The notes: generated by a model not told the origin, from the letters alone. Positions 18,100 through 26,667 are shown, counted from the stretch's first letter. The stretch is DNA of 64,000 bases from Burkholderia stagnalis (GCF_902830275.1 NZ_CADESW010000006.1:296140-360139); one strand, 5' to 3'. A program made the numbers and translations.

Positions 18100-18459
18100 C
18101 TACACGTTATGGGACGCATTGGTCGGAATGGCTTCAGTCGACCCACCCGTATCGTTCGAATCGGAATTTTGACGCTCCTCCAACACCTGTGCTTCCTTGC
18201 GCAACTTCGACAACATGCTCTTGAGCGGATTGGCCTTGAACTCGAGACCAGTCTTTTTCGACAGGAAATCGGCGATGTCCGCGTACGTCACGCCCTCATC
18301 GAGCATCTCGTCGATGACAGCCAGGAGGTCACGCAGTACGCCGATCTTGGTCGGCTTACGAGTCGGTTGCAATTGACGCAAACCGGTTTTCAACGATTCA
18401 ATGTCGATTGCACCGCCGAACCGCGTCTTGCTACGGGCGAACCCGTTTCCCATATCCAT
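18100..18459 (-). CDS. Small basic island protein of unknown function
   Basis: A 119-aa soluble protein. Residues about 36-90 form a compact helical region (GVLRDLLAVIDEMLDEGVTY, then ADIADFLSKKTG, then LKSMLSKLRKEA) that reads like a DNA-binding helix-turn-helix with a following coiled helix; the last 25 residues are polar and disordered. Similar small proteins sit beside replication genes of satellites and plasmids, where they act in regulation or copy control. That is inference from place, not from a recognised family. It is transcribed leftward, 240 bases after the Rep gene. Confidence 0.6.
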   Translation of the reverse strand: MDMGNGFARSKTRFGGAIDIESLKTGLRQLQPTRKPTKIGVLRDLLAVIDEMLDEGVTYADIADFLSKKTGLEFKANPLKSMLSKLRKEAQVLEERQNSDSNDTGGSTEAIPTNASHNV

Positions 18460-18699
18460 GTTTTAACCTCGTAGAATTTTAATTTGCACTTTGCATGCAG
18501 CAACGCCGGACGCAGCCCGATGATCGCCAGACCGCCAATAAATCTGGCGTACGTCACGAGAGCCTAAGTTGTGCAAGGTGCTCGGAAAGCCTTGCTGCAT
18601 CGGGAGAGGAACCAATTCCGATATCGTGCTCAACAGCCCGCGCGCGCCAGATCAGGGCGATCTTTTCGCCCCGACCAGCTTCGATGGCATGCGTCGGCG

Positions 18700-19962
18700 T
18701 CACTCCTTCTTACGCTTGCGACCGGTACCCTTCGGTTGCGGCAAGCGACCCGTGCCGAACAGCTTGCACTTTTCCGTCGGCTTCGCGTACACGAGTTGCT
18801 CTTCCTTCGCGAGGTAGGCGAGGCGTTTGAGCAGCCGCTCGCGCTTGTCGACGTCGTAGTAGTCGGTCGGGCCGAGCACGTAGTCGGGATACCGGTTACG
18901 GTTGCAGTTGTGCGCGTATCCGCGGCCCTTCGTGATCACATCGCGCCAGTAGTCGCATATCTGCTGCGCGAGCCACTCGTGCTGCTTCACCTTCGAGCCA
19001 TCGAAGAACAATGCGCAGTGCAAGTGGTAGCCACCGACACGCGAGTATTCGATGCGCCACACGTGCCCAACCATATGCTCGAACAACGACGGTTTGCCAC
19101 GCATGTTCGCAAACAGCCGGTCACGGTCACGCATCACCTCTTTGATATCGACACGTGCCAAGGCGTCACCAACCGTTTCCTCGTTGTTACCAGACCGGTA
19201 CGCAGCGGCATCCTTCGCCGAAGCATCTTCTGCCTGTTTGAAGATCTTGTTCACCTCGGCCGGATCGATGATTGCAGCGTGGTGGTAAAAGTCCACCCGC
19301 ACCGTCACGATCCGCGCGCAGTTGTCGAACAAAGCGTTCACGTACTGTTTCAAGCGCGCGAGGTTGGTTTCCGATCGGCGATCCCAGTCGTCCAGTTTCT
19401 TTCTCGTGCCCTGCCGGTCCGCTTCTTCTCGGTACGCGAGTCGAAACCCTTCCATCACTTCGCCCTCGAGACGGTCCGCGTCGAAATGCTGCCACGGGTT
19501 GACGCATGCGCAGTAGCTGACCGGATGTACACGGTAAAGCTGCAGAAGCGTCTCGATGTGGGGCGGGTACGTCAACGTACTCGAATAGATAGACGCAACG
19601 TTGCGCAGTGCCACGATGTAGTCGGCCAACTTCGATGCCTTCTTCATCCGCTTCCTGCCACCTTCGTAACGGACCGTGAACGCCGGCCTGTCATCCTTCA
19701 GCATCATTCGCGCGAGGGTGTCAAGCATCGGCAACGCGTCGTGCGAACTGGGCAACAACACGGTCGTGCCGTCCTTGATACGCATCGTGTTCAGGCGTCG
19801 ATCCAGTCGCGTTGCGTCGCTGATGTCGGACTCGCAACCGTCACCGGCCACGTTGTCGCCGATATGTTTTTTACCGTCGCCGTTGGTCGGTATGCGCTCA
19901 ACGCGAGCACCATCATCGTCATTAAGACGATCATCATCTTCGTTTTCGATAGAGTTATACAT
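18700..19962 (-). CDS. YagK/YfjJ-type (inovirus Gp2-like) HUH replication protein
   Basis: A 420-aa protein whose C-terminal half matches the YagK/YfjJ C-terminal domain found in P4-like elements and as Gp2 of inoviruses. The metal-binding HUH motif is GYHLHCALFF (His313, His315); RLLKRLAYLAKEEQ with nearby tyrosines (DYYDVDKR) follows and could supply the nicking Tyr. Such proteins start rolling-circle replication. The N-terminal 60 residues are acidic and look disordered; the C-terminal KGTGRKRKKE is strongly basic. An AT-rich inverted repeat lies directly upstream of its start (19974-20010). With the YfjI-like ATPase it forms the replication module of the island. Confidence 0.8.
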   Translation of the reverse strand: MYNSIENEDDDRLNDDDGARVERIPTNGDGKKHIGDNVAGDGCESDISDATRLDRRLNTMRIKDGTTVLLPSSHDALPMLDTLARMMLKDDRPAFTVRYEGGRKRMKKASKLADYIVALRNVASIYSSTLTYPPHIETLLQLYRVHPVSYCACVNPWQHFDADRLEGEVMEGFRLAYREEADRQGTRKKLDDWDRRSETNLARLKQYVNALFDNCARIVTVRVDFYHHAAIIDPAEVNKIFKQAEDASAKDAAAYRSGNNEETVGDALARVDIKEVMRDRDRLFANMRGKPSLFEHMVGHVWRIEYSRVGGYHLHCALFFDGSKVKQHEWLAQQICDYWRDVITKGRGYAHNCNRNRYPDYVLGPTDYYDVDKRERLLKRLAYLAKEEQLVYAKPTEKCKLFGTGRLPQPKGTGRKRKKE

Positions 19963-19973
19963 TCGCTATCCTT

Positions 19974-20010
19974 GGTTAATTATTAATACCTCTATATCTC
20001 ATTAATAACC
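19974..20010. repeat. AT-rich inverted repeat upstream of the Rep gene
   Basis: GGTTAATTATTAAT (19974-19987) and ATTAATAACC (20001-20010) form an imperfect inverted repeat (arms GGTTA...TTAAT with a 4-base bulge), in an AT-rich patch of about 50 bp within otherwise GC-rich DNA, only 12 bases before the Rep start codon. It could be an operator for the AlpA-like regulator, the Rep promoter, or part of the replication origin. The sequence does not decide between these. Confidence 0.5.
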
Positions 20011-20148
20011 AGAACACCGCGATCGCAGAATGGGCCGCTACGATGGAACAAAAGTTGTATGCGCATCCGTCATTACGGAAGATCCCGCACTGAAGCGCGC
20101 ATACAGAAACGTTCCGCTGCAACCGGGTCTCAAGCATGCGGCATAACG

Positions 20149-20170
20149 TCCGCAGGCAAGGCTGCGGACA
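20149..20170. repeat. Perfect 8-bp hairpin after the YfjI-like gene
   Basis: GTCCGCAG (20149-20156), loop GCAAGG, CTGCGGAC (20163-20170), located seven bases beyond the stop of the YfjI-like gene. There is no T run on either strand, so it is a weak terminator at best, or a processing or protein-binding site. Confidence 0.4.
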
Positions 20171-20176
20171 CGATAG

Positions 20177-21562
20177 TCAGCTCCGGAAACGGATTAGCGG
20201 GTACTGCTCCGGCGACAGCTCTACCCACGTCTTGTTGCCCAACTTGGCGTAGCGGGCGTAGCCTTTGTTGCAAAGGAAGTCGAACGCTCGTTTAGCCTGG
20301 CTCGCGCTCAAGCCGATATTCGGCGCGGTATCCACCAGCCCGCGCAGTTCGAACTCGCGCTGACGCGTATTCTTAACGAGTGCGGTCAGCCGGAGATGCA
20401 GCGTTTGTGCGTGCAGCTCGGCAGCGGGCACCTTCGGCTTGGGTATGAAACGGTGCTTGTAGTGCTCCGTGCCCCACCGCACCATCTGCGCCGCGCGCTC
20501 CATGGTTTCGCCGCTCACATCACCCGGCAGAGCCTCGAGCACGTGCATTCCGACCGCAAGCTTTGTCGCGCGCTCCATCTGGCGCAGACCATGCTCCGGC
20601 AGTTCCGCGAGGTCACCGCCCGAGATGCTGCGGCGCTGGTACTCATTATGCAAAGCTGCCGCGCAGCGTTTCGCCTGCGGCGTGCTGCGGATCACATGTC
20701 GCGTCATCATGCCGTACCGGGCCCGGATGATCGCCTCACCCAAGAAACCCGTGACCTGTTCACGCCACACATCGAGCTTCGGCGGGACCGGCAGATTGTC
20801 CACGTCCATGAAGCGCGGTGCGCTTGCGGGAACCTGAACCATCAAACCACGGGGAGCGAGGCCACTCTGGCGGAAGAGCCGGCCGTGACGCGCATCGAAG
20901 GCAGCCGTCACTTCGGGTTGTACCGAAACCAGGATGCTCCCGCGCGAGCCGATAATCGTCTGCGAGCCGGTCGTTCTGCGCGAGCGCACCTGCGCGTGGC
21001 CGTCGATCATGTGGATGTATGCCGGCACGCTGCGACGGAACCACGATGCCGTCAACACCTGGCCTTCATCGTCGGACACGCCGAGCGAGCGACACTGCAT
21101 GAACTGATCCGCGATGCTTTCAGGCGTCAGATCCGTCAGCAGTTTCGTCGCGTAGATCGGCCCGCTGCTGTTGGGTTTCTTGCCAGTCACGTTGATCGGT
21201 AAGCCCCACGACGGCGCGGCAGCCTCGTATTGACGCGCTGCCGTTGCATCGTTCATCTCGCACGCCAGTTGGCAATCGATGAACGGCTGCTCCAATGCTT
21301 CGCGCAACACGGTCTTGCCCGAGCCGGAAACAGCGTTGATATAGACGAAACTGTTGATCGGCACGATGCCGCCGTGAGGCATCTCGCCGTCGAACAGCGG
21401 TTGCGCGCACAGCAAAGTGTAGTGCCAGATCAACGCGCCGCTGATCGCGGGATGCCCACCGCTGTGAATCAGGCCGTCCGCCGTGTTGCGCATCTTCGGC
21501 GGAAGGACGTCAAGCGGGAAGTCGGACAGTTGTTCGTTGTTATTGGAGAGGTCCCAATCCAT
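20177..21562 (-). CDS. YfjI/DUF3987-family ATPase of the replication module
   Basis: A 461-aa protein of the DUF3987 (YfjI-like) family, typical of P4-like satellites and prophage-like islands. Walker A is AVSGSGKT (77-84) within NSFVYINAVSGSGKTVL; a later IIGSRGSILVSVQPEV corresponds to the sensor region, and the C-terminal 70 residues look like a winged helix (IGLSASQAKRAFDFLCNKGYARY). Family members are thought to act as replication helicase-like ATPases. The start lies one base after the stop of the AlpA-like gene, so the two are cotranscribed. Acts with the HUH Rep protein (inference). Confidence 0.8.
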   Translation of the reverse strand: MDWDLSNNNEQLSDFPLDVLPPKMRNTADGLIHSGGHPAISGALIWHYTLLCAQPLFDGEMPHGGIVPINSFVYINAVSGSGKTVLREALEQPFIDCQLACEMNDATAARQYEAAAPSWGLPINVTGKKPNSSGPIYATKLLTDLTPESIADQFMQCRSLGVSDDEGQVLTASWFRRSVPAYIHMIDGHAQVRSRRTTGSQTIIGSRGSILVSVQPEVTAAFDARHGRLFRQSGLAPRGLMVQVPASAPRFMDVDNLPVPPKLDVWREQVTGFLGEAIIRARYGMMTRHVIRSTPQAKRCAAALHNEYQRRSISGGDLAELPEHGLRQMERATKLAVGMHVLEALPGDVSGETMERAAQMVRWGTEHYKHRFIPKPKVPAAELHAQTLHLRLTALVKNTRQREFELRGLVDTAPNIGLSASQAKRAFDFLCNKGYARYAKLGNKTWVELSPEQYPLIRFRS

Positions 21563-21563
21563 G

Positions 21564-21818
21564 TTAGACGCCCTCGATCAGCGCGCGAACCGCATCAGCT
21601 TTCCAGTACAACCGGCGATTCACGGCCTTCTTCGGGACCACCGAGAAGTAGCAGCCGTCGCTCGAGTAAGCTTTGCGCAGCGTCTGCGGACGCAGACCGA
21701 GGAGCTCGGCCGCCTCCTCCGTGGTGAGGTACTCGCGACCCGTGTAGGCGCTCGGACGCGGGGAGAAATCCCCCGGGCGGTGGCTTTGCAAGCCGACCGT
21801 ATTGATGGCACTCGTCAT
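21564..21818 (-). CDS. AlpA-like helix-turn-helix regulator/excisionase
   Basis: An 84-aa DNA-binding protein with a MerR/AlpA-type helix-turn-helix: YLTTEEAAELLGLRPQTLRKAY, then a wing with VNRRLYWKADAVRALIEG. AlpA-type proteins activate or repress the integrase and replication genes of satellites and act as excisionases. The ATG at 21818 is chosen because GGAG stands eight bases upstream; longer frames (to 21962) lack a ribosome site and have a non-homologous-looking N-terminus. It is directly followed by the YfjI-like gene. Confidence 0.75.
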   Translation of the reverse strand: MTSAINTVGLQSHRPGDFSPRPSAYTGREYLTTEEAAELLGLRPQTLRKAYSSDGCYFSVVPKKAVNRRLYWKADAVRALIEGV

Positions 21819-22057
21819 TACTTTCTCCATATTGCGGATAAGGATCGCGCCGTATAGAGATGAGTCCCACCCAAGACCGGTAGACCTCGACTCCGTAACA
21901 AGCGCGGAGTGAAGTCTTCCGGCAACGCAAACTCCCCGCCTCAACGCGGGAAGAGGTTCCATCTAAAAACAATAAGTTATGCCGTCGTCAACGGGAAGTG
22001 AGCGGTAAGTTCTAGAACACGGATGGGACGTATTTGCTGCTTCGACGGTACCGACTG

Positions 22058-22996
22058 TTAGCCCGCGAACCCCGGCGTATTTCTGATACGTTGAGCTTCT
22101 GCGGCCCAGCGCCCCTTCCACTCGGACGCAGCCTCCCGCTCAAAAATGTCATCCAAGATGCGTAGCGAAAAATTTCCCTTGCGGTTGCCATATAACCACA
22201 GAGCAACTTGCACAGGGTTCCAGAGCGCCTCCTTACCTTGGCCTTGGGATTTCTGAGCAGTTTCCTTCAAGTTCTTGGGGGGATTTGAAAAGGTTTCTTT
22301 CCAGCGCGCGAATTCGGCCTTGGTCATGTGTTTCTTCGGGGCAAACCAAGCAACTGCCAAGCTAGTCGAAATGCATGACGGCTCAGTGCCGTATTCGTCC
22401 TGTGTTGAGGAATCTGCTGACAGAAAGTCGATCATCGCCTTGGTGTCAAAACCGAGACAATCGAGCCACTCGCGATCTTTCTCGTTAAAGAGTGGGGGCG
22501 TGGCCACTACTGTTGCTTGTCCTAGCGGTCGCGTTCCATTGAGGTAGCTCTCGAACCGTCGAGCCGAATCGTGAACGATGCATTCAAGCATGGCGGTCGC
22601 TCTCGTCGTACCGTCAGAATCGAGCCGAACGGCCTGGCCCGTGCTCAACCAGTTTCGCCACGCGGGGCCATCGTTTTCGCACTCCATCAACTCCCAGTGC
22701 AAGATACTCGTTGCGGCCCAACGACGGTATAGGTTCACCAGTGTACTTGTCGGGGGAAGGTGATGTGCGAACGGATGCCGCCCTGGATCGTTGAGCCAAG
22801 TGCGAACAAAATCTTCGATCTGTTTCGCGACATCCTCGGGGATCTCCACGTAGTGTTGAGCAAGGAAATCGATGACCTCGTTCAGCGTCATGTACGCTTT
22901 TTGGGGCAATTGTTCTCGCAGCAACGGTTTGGCGGCACGCTGGACTTCGGGGATACGCGATGTCATCGTCGACTTCATTTCGATTGTATGGATCAC
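22058..22996 (-). CDS. Uncharacterised 312-aa island protein
   Basis: Unrecognised, soluble, mostly helical. It has YMTLNEVIDFLAQHYVE near the N-terminus, which resembles a small DNA-binding or adaptor segment, and a conserved-looking KHMTKAEFARWKE and ALWNPVQVALWLYGNRKG toward the end. No catalytic motif. It lies between the AlpA-like gene and the integrase with the same orientation, a place where P4-like islands often carry accessory regulators. A later in-frame ATG (residue 7 or 11) could be the true start. Confidence 0.65.
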   Translation of the reverse strand: MIHTIEMKSTMTSRIPEVQRAAKPLLREQLPQKAYMTLNEVIDFLAQHYVEIPEDVAKQIEDFVRTWLNDPGRHPFAHHLPPTSTLVNLYRRWAATSILHWELMECENDGPAWRNWLSTGQAVRLDSDGTTRATAMLECIVHDSARRFESYLNGTRPLGQATVVATPPLFNEKDREWLDCLGFDTKAMIDFLSADSSTQDEYGTEPSCISTSLAVAWFAPKKHMTKAEFARWKETFSNPPKNLKETAQKSQGQGKEALWNPVQVALWLYGNRKGNFSLRILDDIFEREAASEWKGRWAAEAQRIRNTPGFAG

Positions 22997-23028
22997 TTCG
23001 GATGCGGATCTGCCTGGAAGCCGTATCG

Positions 23029-24411
23029 TCAGACAACGAGAGAACGCGCCAAAGTTGCTTCCGCCACTTGGCCGGGTTGGAATTCAATACAGGCCTGCTC
23101 CAGCATCCACGCTTCGATTTTATCGTGCCATTTGCGAAGCAGATCCAGGGGACGACGGCGATAGTGCTTTTCTGCGATCGCCGACGGCTTGTGCCCCTGA
23201 ATCTGCGCTACCACGCCCACGGGAACCTCTACCCATTCCGACAACGTCCCGAATGAGCGGCGAAGTCCGTGCAAGGTGACGTGCGGAAGGTCGGCGGCAG
23301 CGAGCGCCTTGTTGTGCGCGATGCGCGGCTCTGCGATCTTGCCGTCTTCCGACGTTTTACTCGAAAAGACCCACTCTGACGGCGCCCACTCTTCCCCCCG
23401 CTCCTTTAGGCGTGCCAGTTGCCGGCGGTCCGGTGGAATCTCGTTCAGTCGCTTGAGATTCATCAGCAGAGTCGCCAAGTATGGAGTCAGCGGAATGGAC
23501 CTTCCTCCCGTTCCCTCCACCTTGTCGTCCAGCACAATGCTCCGCCAGCGGAAATCGAGGTCCACCCAGCGTAGCCCCGCCCACTCCTCACGGCGAGCAC
23601 CGGTGATCAGCAAGCCTTGCAGGTAAGCGCTATGAACAGGGTTAGCAATCTGGCGAACCTCGCGAAACCAGACCTTTAACTGCTCGCGCTGCAATGAGTC
23701 GCCATCTTTCGCCTTGACGCGCGGGACCACATCGCGAACGTCGCGGGCCTTGTACGCATCGGTCGGAACAATGCCCTTGTAAGTCGGCGTGTCATCGACC
23801 CACCGGATGAACCCGCGCAACAGCCGAAATGACAGCGCCGACATGGTCGGCCGCTCTCGCGCCTCGGCGGTGAGCCACTCGGCGATCCGTTCACTGCTCA
23901 ACTCAGATAGCTTCAGGGGGCGGAGCGCCGCCAACGGGCCGGGCTGCGTTACACCCTTGCCGCGCTTCTTTGGCTGCCCTCCTTCATCTGCATGCTGCAT
24001 GTGATCGCGGTAGTGACGCTCACCCCAGAACGCCTTCCGGCTCTCTACATACTCGTCCCACACAACGCCAAATGTCGCGTCCTGCCGTCGCGCCTCGGCG
24101 CGACGCGCTTCGTGCGCGGCCTGTTGCTCTGCCCGCACCTCGCGCGGATCTTTACCATCGTCGATCAGCGTTTTCAGGCGGGCAGCTTCAGTACGCGCCC
24201 GCCCGAGATCCCATGCCCGTGCATCGCCGATCGTCATCCGGATTGTCCTGCCGAACAGGCGGGACTCGAAGATATATGCTCGCGCGCCTGCGGCGGTCAC
24301 GCGCAACCCGAAGCCCGGCGTCTTCGCGTCCCAGTAGATTGTTTGCTGCTTGCCGGGCTCGCACTCGAAGCTATCGACCCGCGCCGCCGTGAAGTTCTGC
24401 TTGCTCACCAT
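23029..24411 (-). CDS. int: P4-type tyrosine integrase
   Basis: Site-specific recombinase of the island, 460 aa, with an N-terminal DUF4102-type arm-binding domain (PGFGLRVTAAGARAYIFESR), a core-binding domain (about 110-230) and the catalytic domain. Catalytic residues are present: Arg in TGARREEW (about 273), Lys in DDKVEGTGGRSIPL (297), HGLRR (His381, Arg384), QGHKP (His407) and Tyr417 in EKHYRRRP. The start at 24411 (MVSKQ) has GGGG a few bases upstream; a longer form from 24438 lacks a ribosome site. The gene points into the island, its start about 150 bases from the tRNA-Lys half at 24566. It should recombine att sites in tRNA-Lys(CUU). Confidence 0.93.
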   Translation of the reverse strand: MVSKQNFTAARVDSFECEPGKQQTIYWDAKTPGFGLRVTAAGARAYIFESRLFGRTIRMTIGDARAWDLGRARTEAARLKTLIDDGKDPREVRAEQQAAHEARRAEARRQDATFGVVWDEYVESRKAFWGERHYRDHMQHADEGGQPKKRGKGVTQPGPLAALRPLKLSELSSERIAEWLTAEARERPTMSALSFRLLRGFIRWVDDTPTYKGIVPTDAYKARDVRDVVPRVKAKDGDSLQREQLKVWFREVRQIANPVHSAYLQGLLITGARREEWAGLRWVDLDFRWRSIVLDDKVEGTGGRSIPLTPYLATLLMNLKRLNEIPPDRRQLARLKERGEEWAPSEWVFSSKTSEDGKIAEPRIAHNKALAAADLPHVTLHGLRRSFGTLSEWVEVPVGVVAQIQGHKPSAIAEKHYRRRPLDLLRKWHDKIEAWMLEQACIEFQPGQVAEATLARSLVV

Positions 24412-24415
24412 TTCC

Positions 24416-24532
24416 CCGTGTAGGCACCATGTAGGCAAATACTAGGGAAATTAGACCATATCGGTCAACATGAAAAATCCGTGGATTCGGCCTAAAATCC
24501 TTTCCTGACAAGGGCCATGCCTGCCTACACGG
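24416..24532. repeat. 11-bp inverted repeats between integrase and att site
   Basis: CCGTGTAGGCA (24416-24426) and TGCCTACACGG (24522-24532) are perfect inverted copies; a partial direct copy ATGTAGGCA lies at 24429-24437. A second short word, GGATGTCG, occurs at 24531 and 24551. This spacing around the integrase promoter and next to the attachment core is what arm-type integrase or AlpA/Xis binding sites look like. Binding itself is inference. Confidence 0.55.
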
Positions 24533-24565
24533 ATGTCGATCCACATTAAAGGATGTCGTAACACT

Positions 24566-24613
24566 CGGACTCTTAATCCGTAGGTCGAGTGTTCGAGTCA
24601 CTCACGCCCCACC
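24566..24613 (+). other. Attachment site: 3' half of tRNA-Lys(CUU)
   Basis: The 48 bases hold the anticodon stem-loop (CGGA-CTCTTAA-TCCG, anticodon CTT), variable loop, T arm (GAGTG-TTCGAGT-CACTC), the 3' acceptor strand ACGCCCC, discriminator A and CCA. The D arm and 5' acceptor strand are missing; upstream bases do not pair. It is therefore a duplicated tRNA 3' end left by integration, marking the right boundary of the island. The intact gene, beginning GGGGCGT if it pairs, should be at the left boundary outside the window. Confidence 0.85.
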
Positions 24614-24622
24614 AGGAATTTC

Positions 24623-24660
24623 AAAGGCCGGTCAGCGCAAGCTGACCGGCCTTTTCCTTT
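24623..24660 (+). terminator. Rho-independent terminator after the tRNA half
   Basis: Perfect 14-bp stem (24623-24636 with 24641-24654), loop GCAA, then a T-rich tail. It was presumably the native terminator of the tRNA-Lys gene, now following only its 3' half. The A-rich 5' side means it can also act leftward. Confidence 0.8.
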
Positions 24661-24805
24661 TCCGGCGTCGCATGCGGCAACCCATGATCGCCGCCGATAT
24701 CGCCCGCGCCGATTTCCTTGTGACCTTTCGTTGGTTCGTCCGCCGGCGTCCGTTCATTACATTTGACGGTCCATCCCCATTCGCCCCCTCGCCGGGAGAC
24801 CTTCG

Positions 24806-25789
24806 ATGAAGCCGTCCTGGAATCGCGCGCTGCGCGGCGTCGCGCTGTTCGCCGCCGTGCTTGCGACCGCCCACGCAGCCACGCCGCCCGAGATCCGCGT
24901 CGACTACGCGTACTACTCGCCGGAAAGCCTCGTGATCAAGCGCTTCGGCTGGCTCGAAGACGAATTCCGCGCCGATCGCACGCCGATCAAGTGGGTATTG
25001 AGCCTCGGCAGCAACCGCGCGCTCGAATACCTGAACAGCGGCGCGGTCGATTTCGGTTCGACGGCGGGCCTCGCGGCCGTGCTCGCGCGCGCGAACGGCA
25101 ACCCGATCCGCGCCGTCTACGTGTTCTCGCGCCCCGAATGGACCGCGCTCGTCGTGCGCAAGGATTCGCCGATCAAGACGCTCGCCGATCTGAAGGGCAA
25201 GAAGATCGCGGCAACGCGCGGCACCGATCCGTTCCTCTTCACGCTGCGCGCGCTGCATACGGCCGGCCTCACGCGCGACGACGTCGAACTCGTGAACCTT
25301 CAGCACCCGGACGGCCGCACCGCGCTGGCGAACGGCCAGGTCGACGCGTGGGCCGGCCTCGACCCGCACATGGCCGCCGCGCAGATCGAGGACGGCGCGC
25401 GGCTCGTCTATCGCAACGTCGCGTTCAACACCTACGGCTTCCTGAATGCGCGCGAAGCGTTCATCGCGCAGTATCCGCAAGCGGTCGCACGCGTGCTGAA
25501 GGTCTACGAGAAGGCGCGCGTGTGGATCGTCGCGCATCCGGACGACACCGCGAAGATCGTCGCCGAGGAATCGAAGGTGTCGCTGCCGGTCGCGAAGCTG
25601 CAACTTCAGCGCACCGATTTCACCCAGCCCGTGCCGGGCGCGCAGCAAAGCGCCGCGCTGAAGGCCGCCGCGCCGATCCTCGTCAGCGAGCAGCTCGTGA
25701 AGCCGAACACCGACCTGCCGAAGATCGTGGATACGCTGATCGATCCGCAATTCGCACAACCCGCCGCGACGGCCGCGAACAAGCCGTGA
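24806..25789 (+). CDS. Sulfonate-type ABC transporter, periplasmic binding protein
   Basis: A 327-aa SsuA/NMT1-like solute-binding protein. Signal peptide (residues 1-24, ending AHA), then the mature start EIRVDYAYYSPESLVIKR. Typical family segments: GSNRALEYLNSGAVDFGSTAG, DLKGKKIAATRGTDPF and QVDAWAGLDPHMA. GGGAG stands seven bases before the ATG. It delivers an organosulfonate or related small anion to the membrane complex encoded by the next two overlapping genes. Substrate is inferred from family only; taurine, alkanesulfonates or another compound are all possible because no ssuD or tauD enzyme gene is adjacent. Confidence 0.85.
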   Translation: MKPSWNRALRGVALFAAVLATAHAATPPEIRVDYAYYSPESLVIKRFGWLEDEFRADRTPIKWVLSLGSNRALEYLNSGAVDFGSTAGLAAVLARANGNPIRAVYVFSRPEWTALVVRKDSPIKTLADLKGKKIAATRGTDPFLFTLRALHTAGLTRDDVELVNLQHPDGRTALANGQVDAWAGLDPHMAAAQIEDGARLVYRNVAFNTYGFLNAREAFIAQYPQAVARVLKVYEKARVWIVAHPDDTAKIVAEESKVSLPVAKLQLQRTDFTQPVPGAQQSAALKAAAPILVSEQLVKPNTDLPKIVDTLIDPQFAQPAATAANKP

Positions 25790-26667
25790 CCCGCATCGTG
25801 GCGACCGACGACACGCTGACGCTCGACGCACGCGCGCCACGCGCCGCGCCGCATGCGCGCGCCGCCGCACCGAAGCCGCTGCGGCGCTGGCACATCGCGG
25901 GCGTGCTGCTGCCGGTCGCGCTGCTCGTGCTCGTCGAGGCGCTGGTGCGCGCGCAGATCGTGCCACGCCATCTGCTGCCCGCGCCGACCGACATACTCGA
26001 CACGCTCGTGCAGATGGGCGCGGCCCGGCTCGCGCGCCACATCGGCGCGAGCACGCTGCGCGTGTTCGCGGGCTTCGGCATCGGCGCGGCGCTCGCGCTG
26101 CTGGTGGGCGCGGCGATGGGCCTGAGCCGGCGCATCGACGCGTTGCTCGAACCGTCGTTCCAGGCGCTGCGCGCGATCCCGTCGCTTGCATGGGTGCCGC
26201 TGCTGCTGCTGTGGATGGGCATCGACGAAGCGCCGAAAATCACGCTGGTCGCGATCGGCGCATTCTTTCCCGTGCATCTCGCGGTCGTCGCGGGCATCCG
26301 CGGCGTGGACCGCAAGCTCGTCGAACTCGGCGCCGTCTATCGGCTGCGCGCGCCCGCGCTGTTCGCGCGGATCCTGCTGCCCGCCGCGCTGCCGCAGATA
26401 TTCACCGGGCTGCGCACGGGCCTCAATCTCGCGTGGATGTTCATGGTCGCAGCCGAGCTGATCGCCGCGACGCGCGGCCTCGGCTTCATGCTGACCGACG
26501 GCCGCGAAACCGGCCGCCCCGATCTCGTGTTCGGCGCGATCCTGCTGCTCGCGGTGTTCGGCAAGCTGACCGACGGCGCGATGCGATGGCTCGAACACCG
26601 GCTGCTCGCCTGGCGCGACACGCTCGGTACGACACATTCGGCAACGCACGCGGGAGACGGCGCATGA
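25786..26667 (+). CDS. Sulfonate-type ABC transporter permease
   Basis: Inner-membrane SsuC/TauC-type permease, 293 aa, from a GTG that overlaps the stop of the binding-protein gene. About six membrane segments follow an Arg/Ala-rich N-terminus (VLLPVALLVLVEALV; IGAALALLVGAAMG; WVPLLLLWMGI). The cytoplasmic EAA loop reads ELGAVYRLRAPALFARILLPAALPQI. The stop overlaps the start of the ATPase gene. A longer frame open to 24763 is a shadow of the binding-protein gene and was not used. Confidence 0.85.
   Translation: MTRIVATDDTLTLDARAPRAAPHARAAAPKPLRRWHIAGVLLPVALLVLVEALVRAQIVPRHLLPAPTDILDTLVQMGAARLARHIGASTLRVFAGFGIGAALALLVGAAMGLSRRIDALLEPSFQALRAIPSLAWVPLLLLWMGIDEAPKITLVAIGAFFPVHLAVVAGIRGVDRKLVELGAVYRLRAPALFARILLPAALPQIFTGLRTGLNLAWMFMVAAELIAATRGLGFMLTDGRETGRPDLVFGAILLLAVFGKLTDGAMRWLEHRLLAWRDTLGTTHSATHAGDGA

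Larger units (their letters stand above)
1..24613. mobile_element. Right part of a P4-like integrative genomic island with defence cargo
   Basis: Seen: a P4-type integrase (23029-24411) lies beside an isolated 3' half of a tRNA-Lys gene (24566-24613). Inward are AlpA-like, YfjI/DUF3987-like and YagK/YfjJ Rep-like genes, then defence genes. Base composition and codon use are more mixed than in the core genes from 24.8 kb on. Known: P4-family satellites and related islands integrate in tRNA 3' ends with this gene set, and their variable segments often carry anti-phage systems. Inferred: the element extends left of position 1, where the intact tRNA-Lys should be. No capsid, tail or conjugation genes are visible, so mobility would depend on a helper or on loss and uptake of the integrated form. 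Confidence 0.85.

Noticed and set aside
24541..24613. Complete tRNA-Lys gene
   Set aside because: The D arm and 5' acceptor strand are missing; only the 3' half matches a tRNA.
24763..26667. 634-aa single protein covering the sulfonate binding protein and permease
   Set aside because: The first half is the wrong frame of the binding-protein gene (Arg-rich shadow); only the part from 25786 is real.
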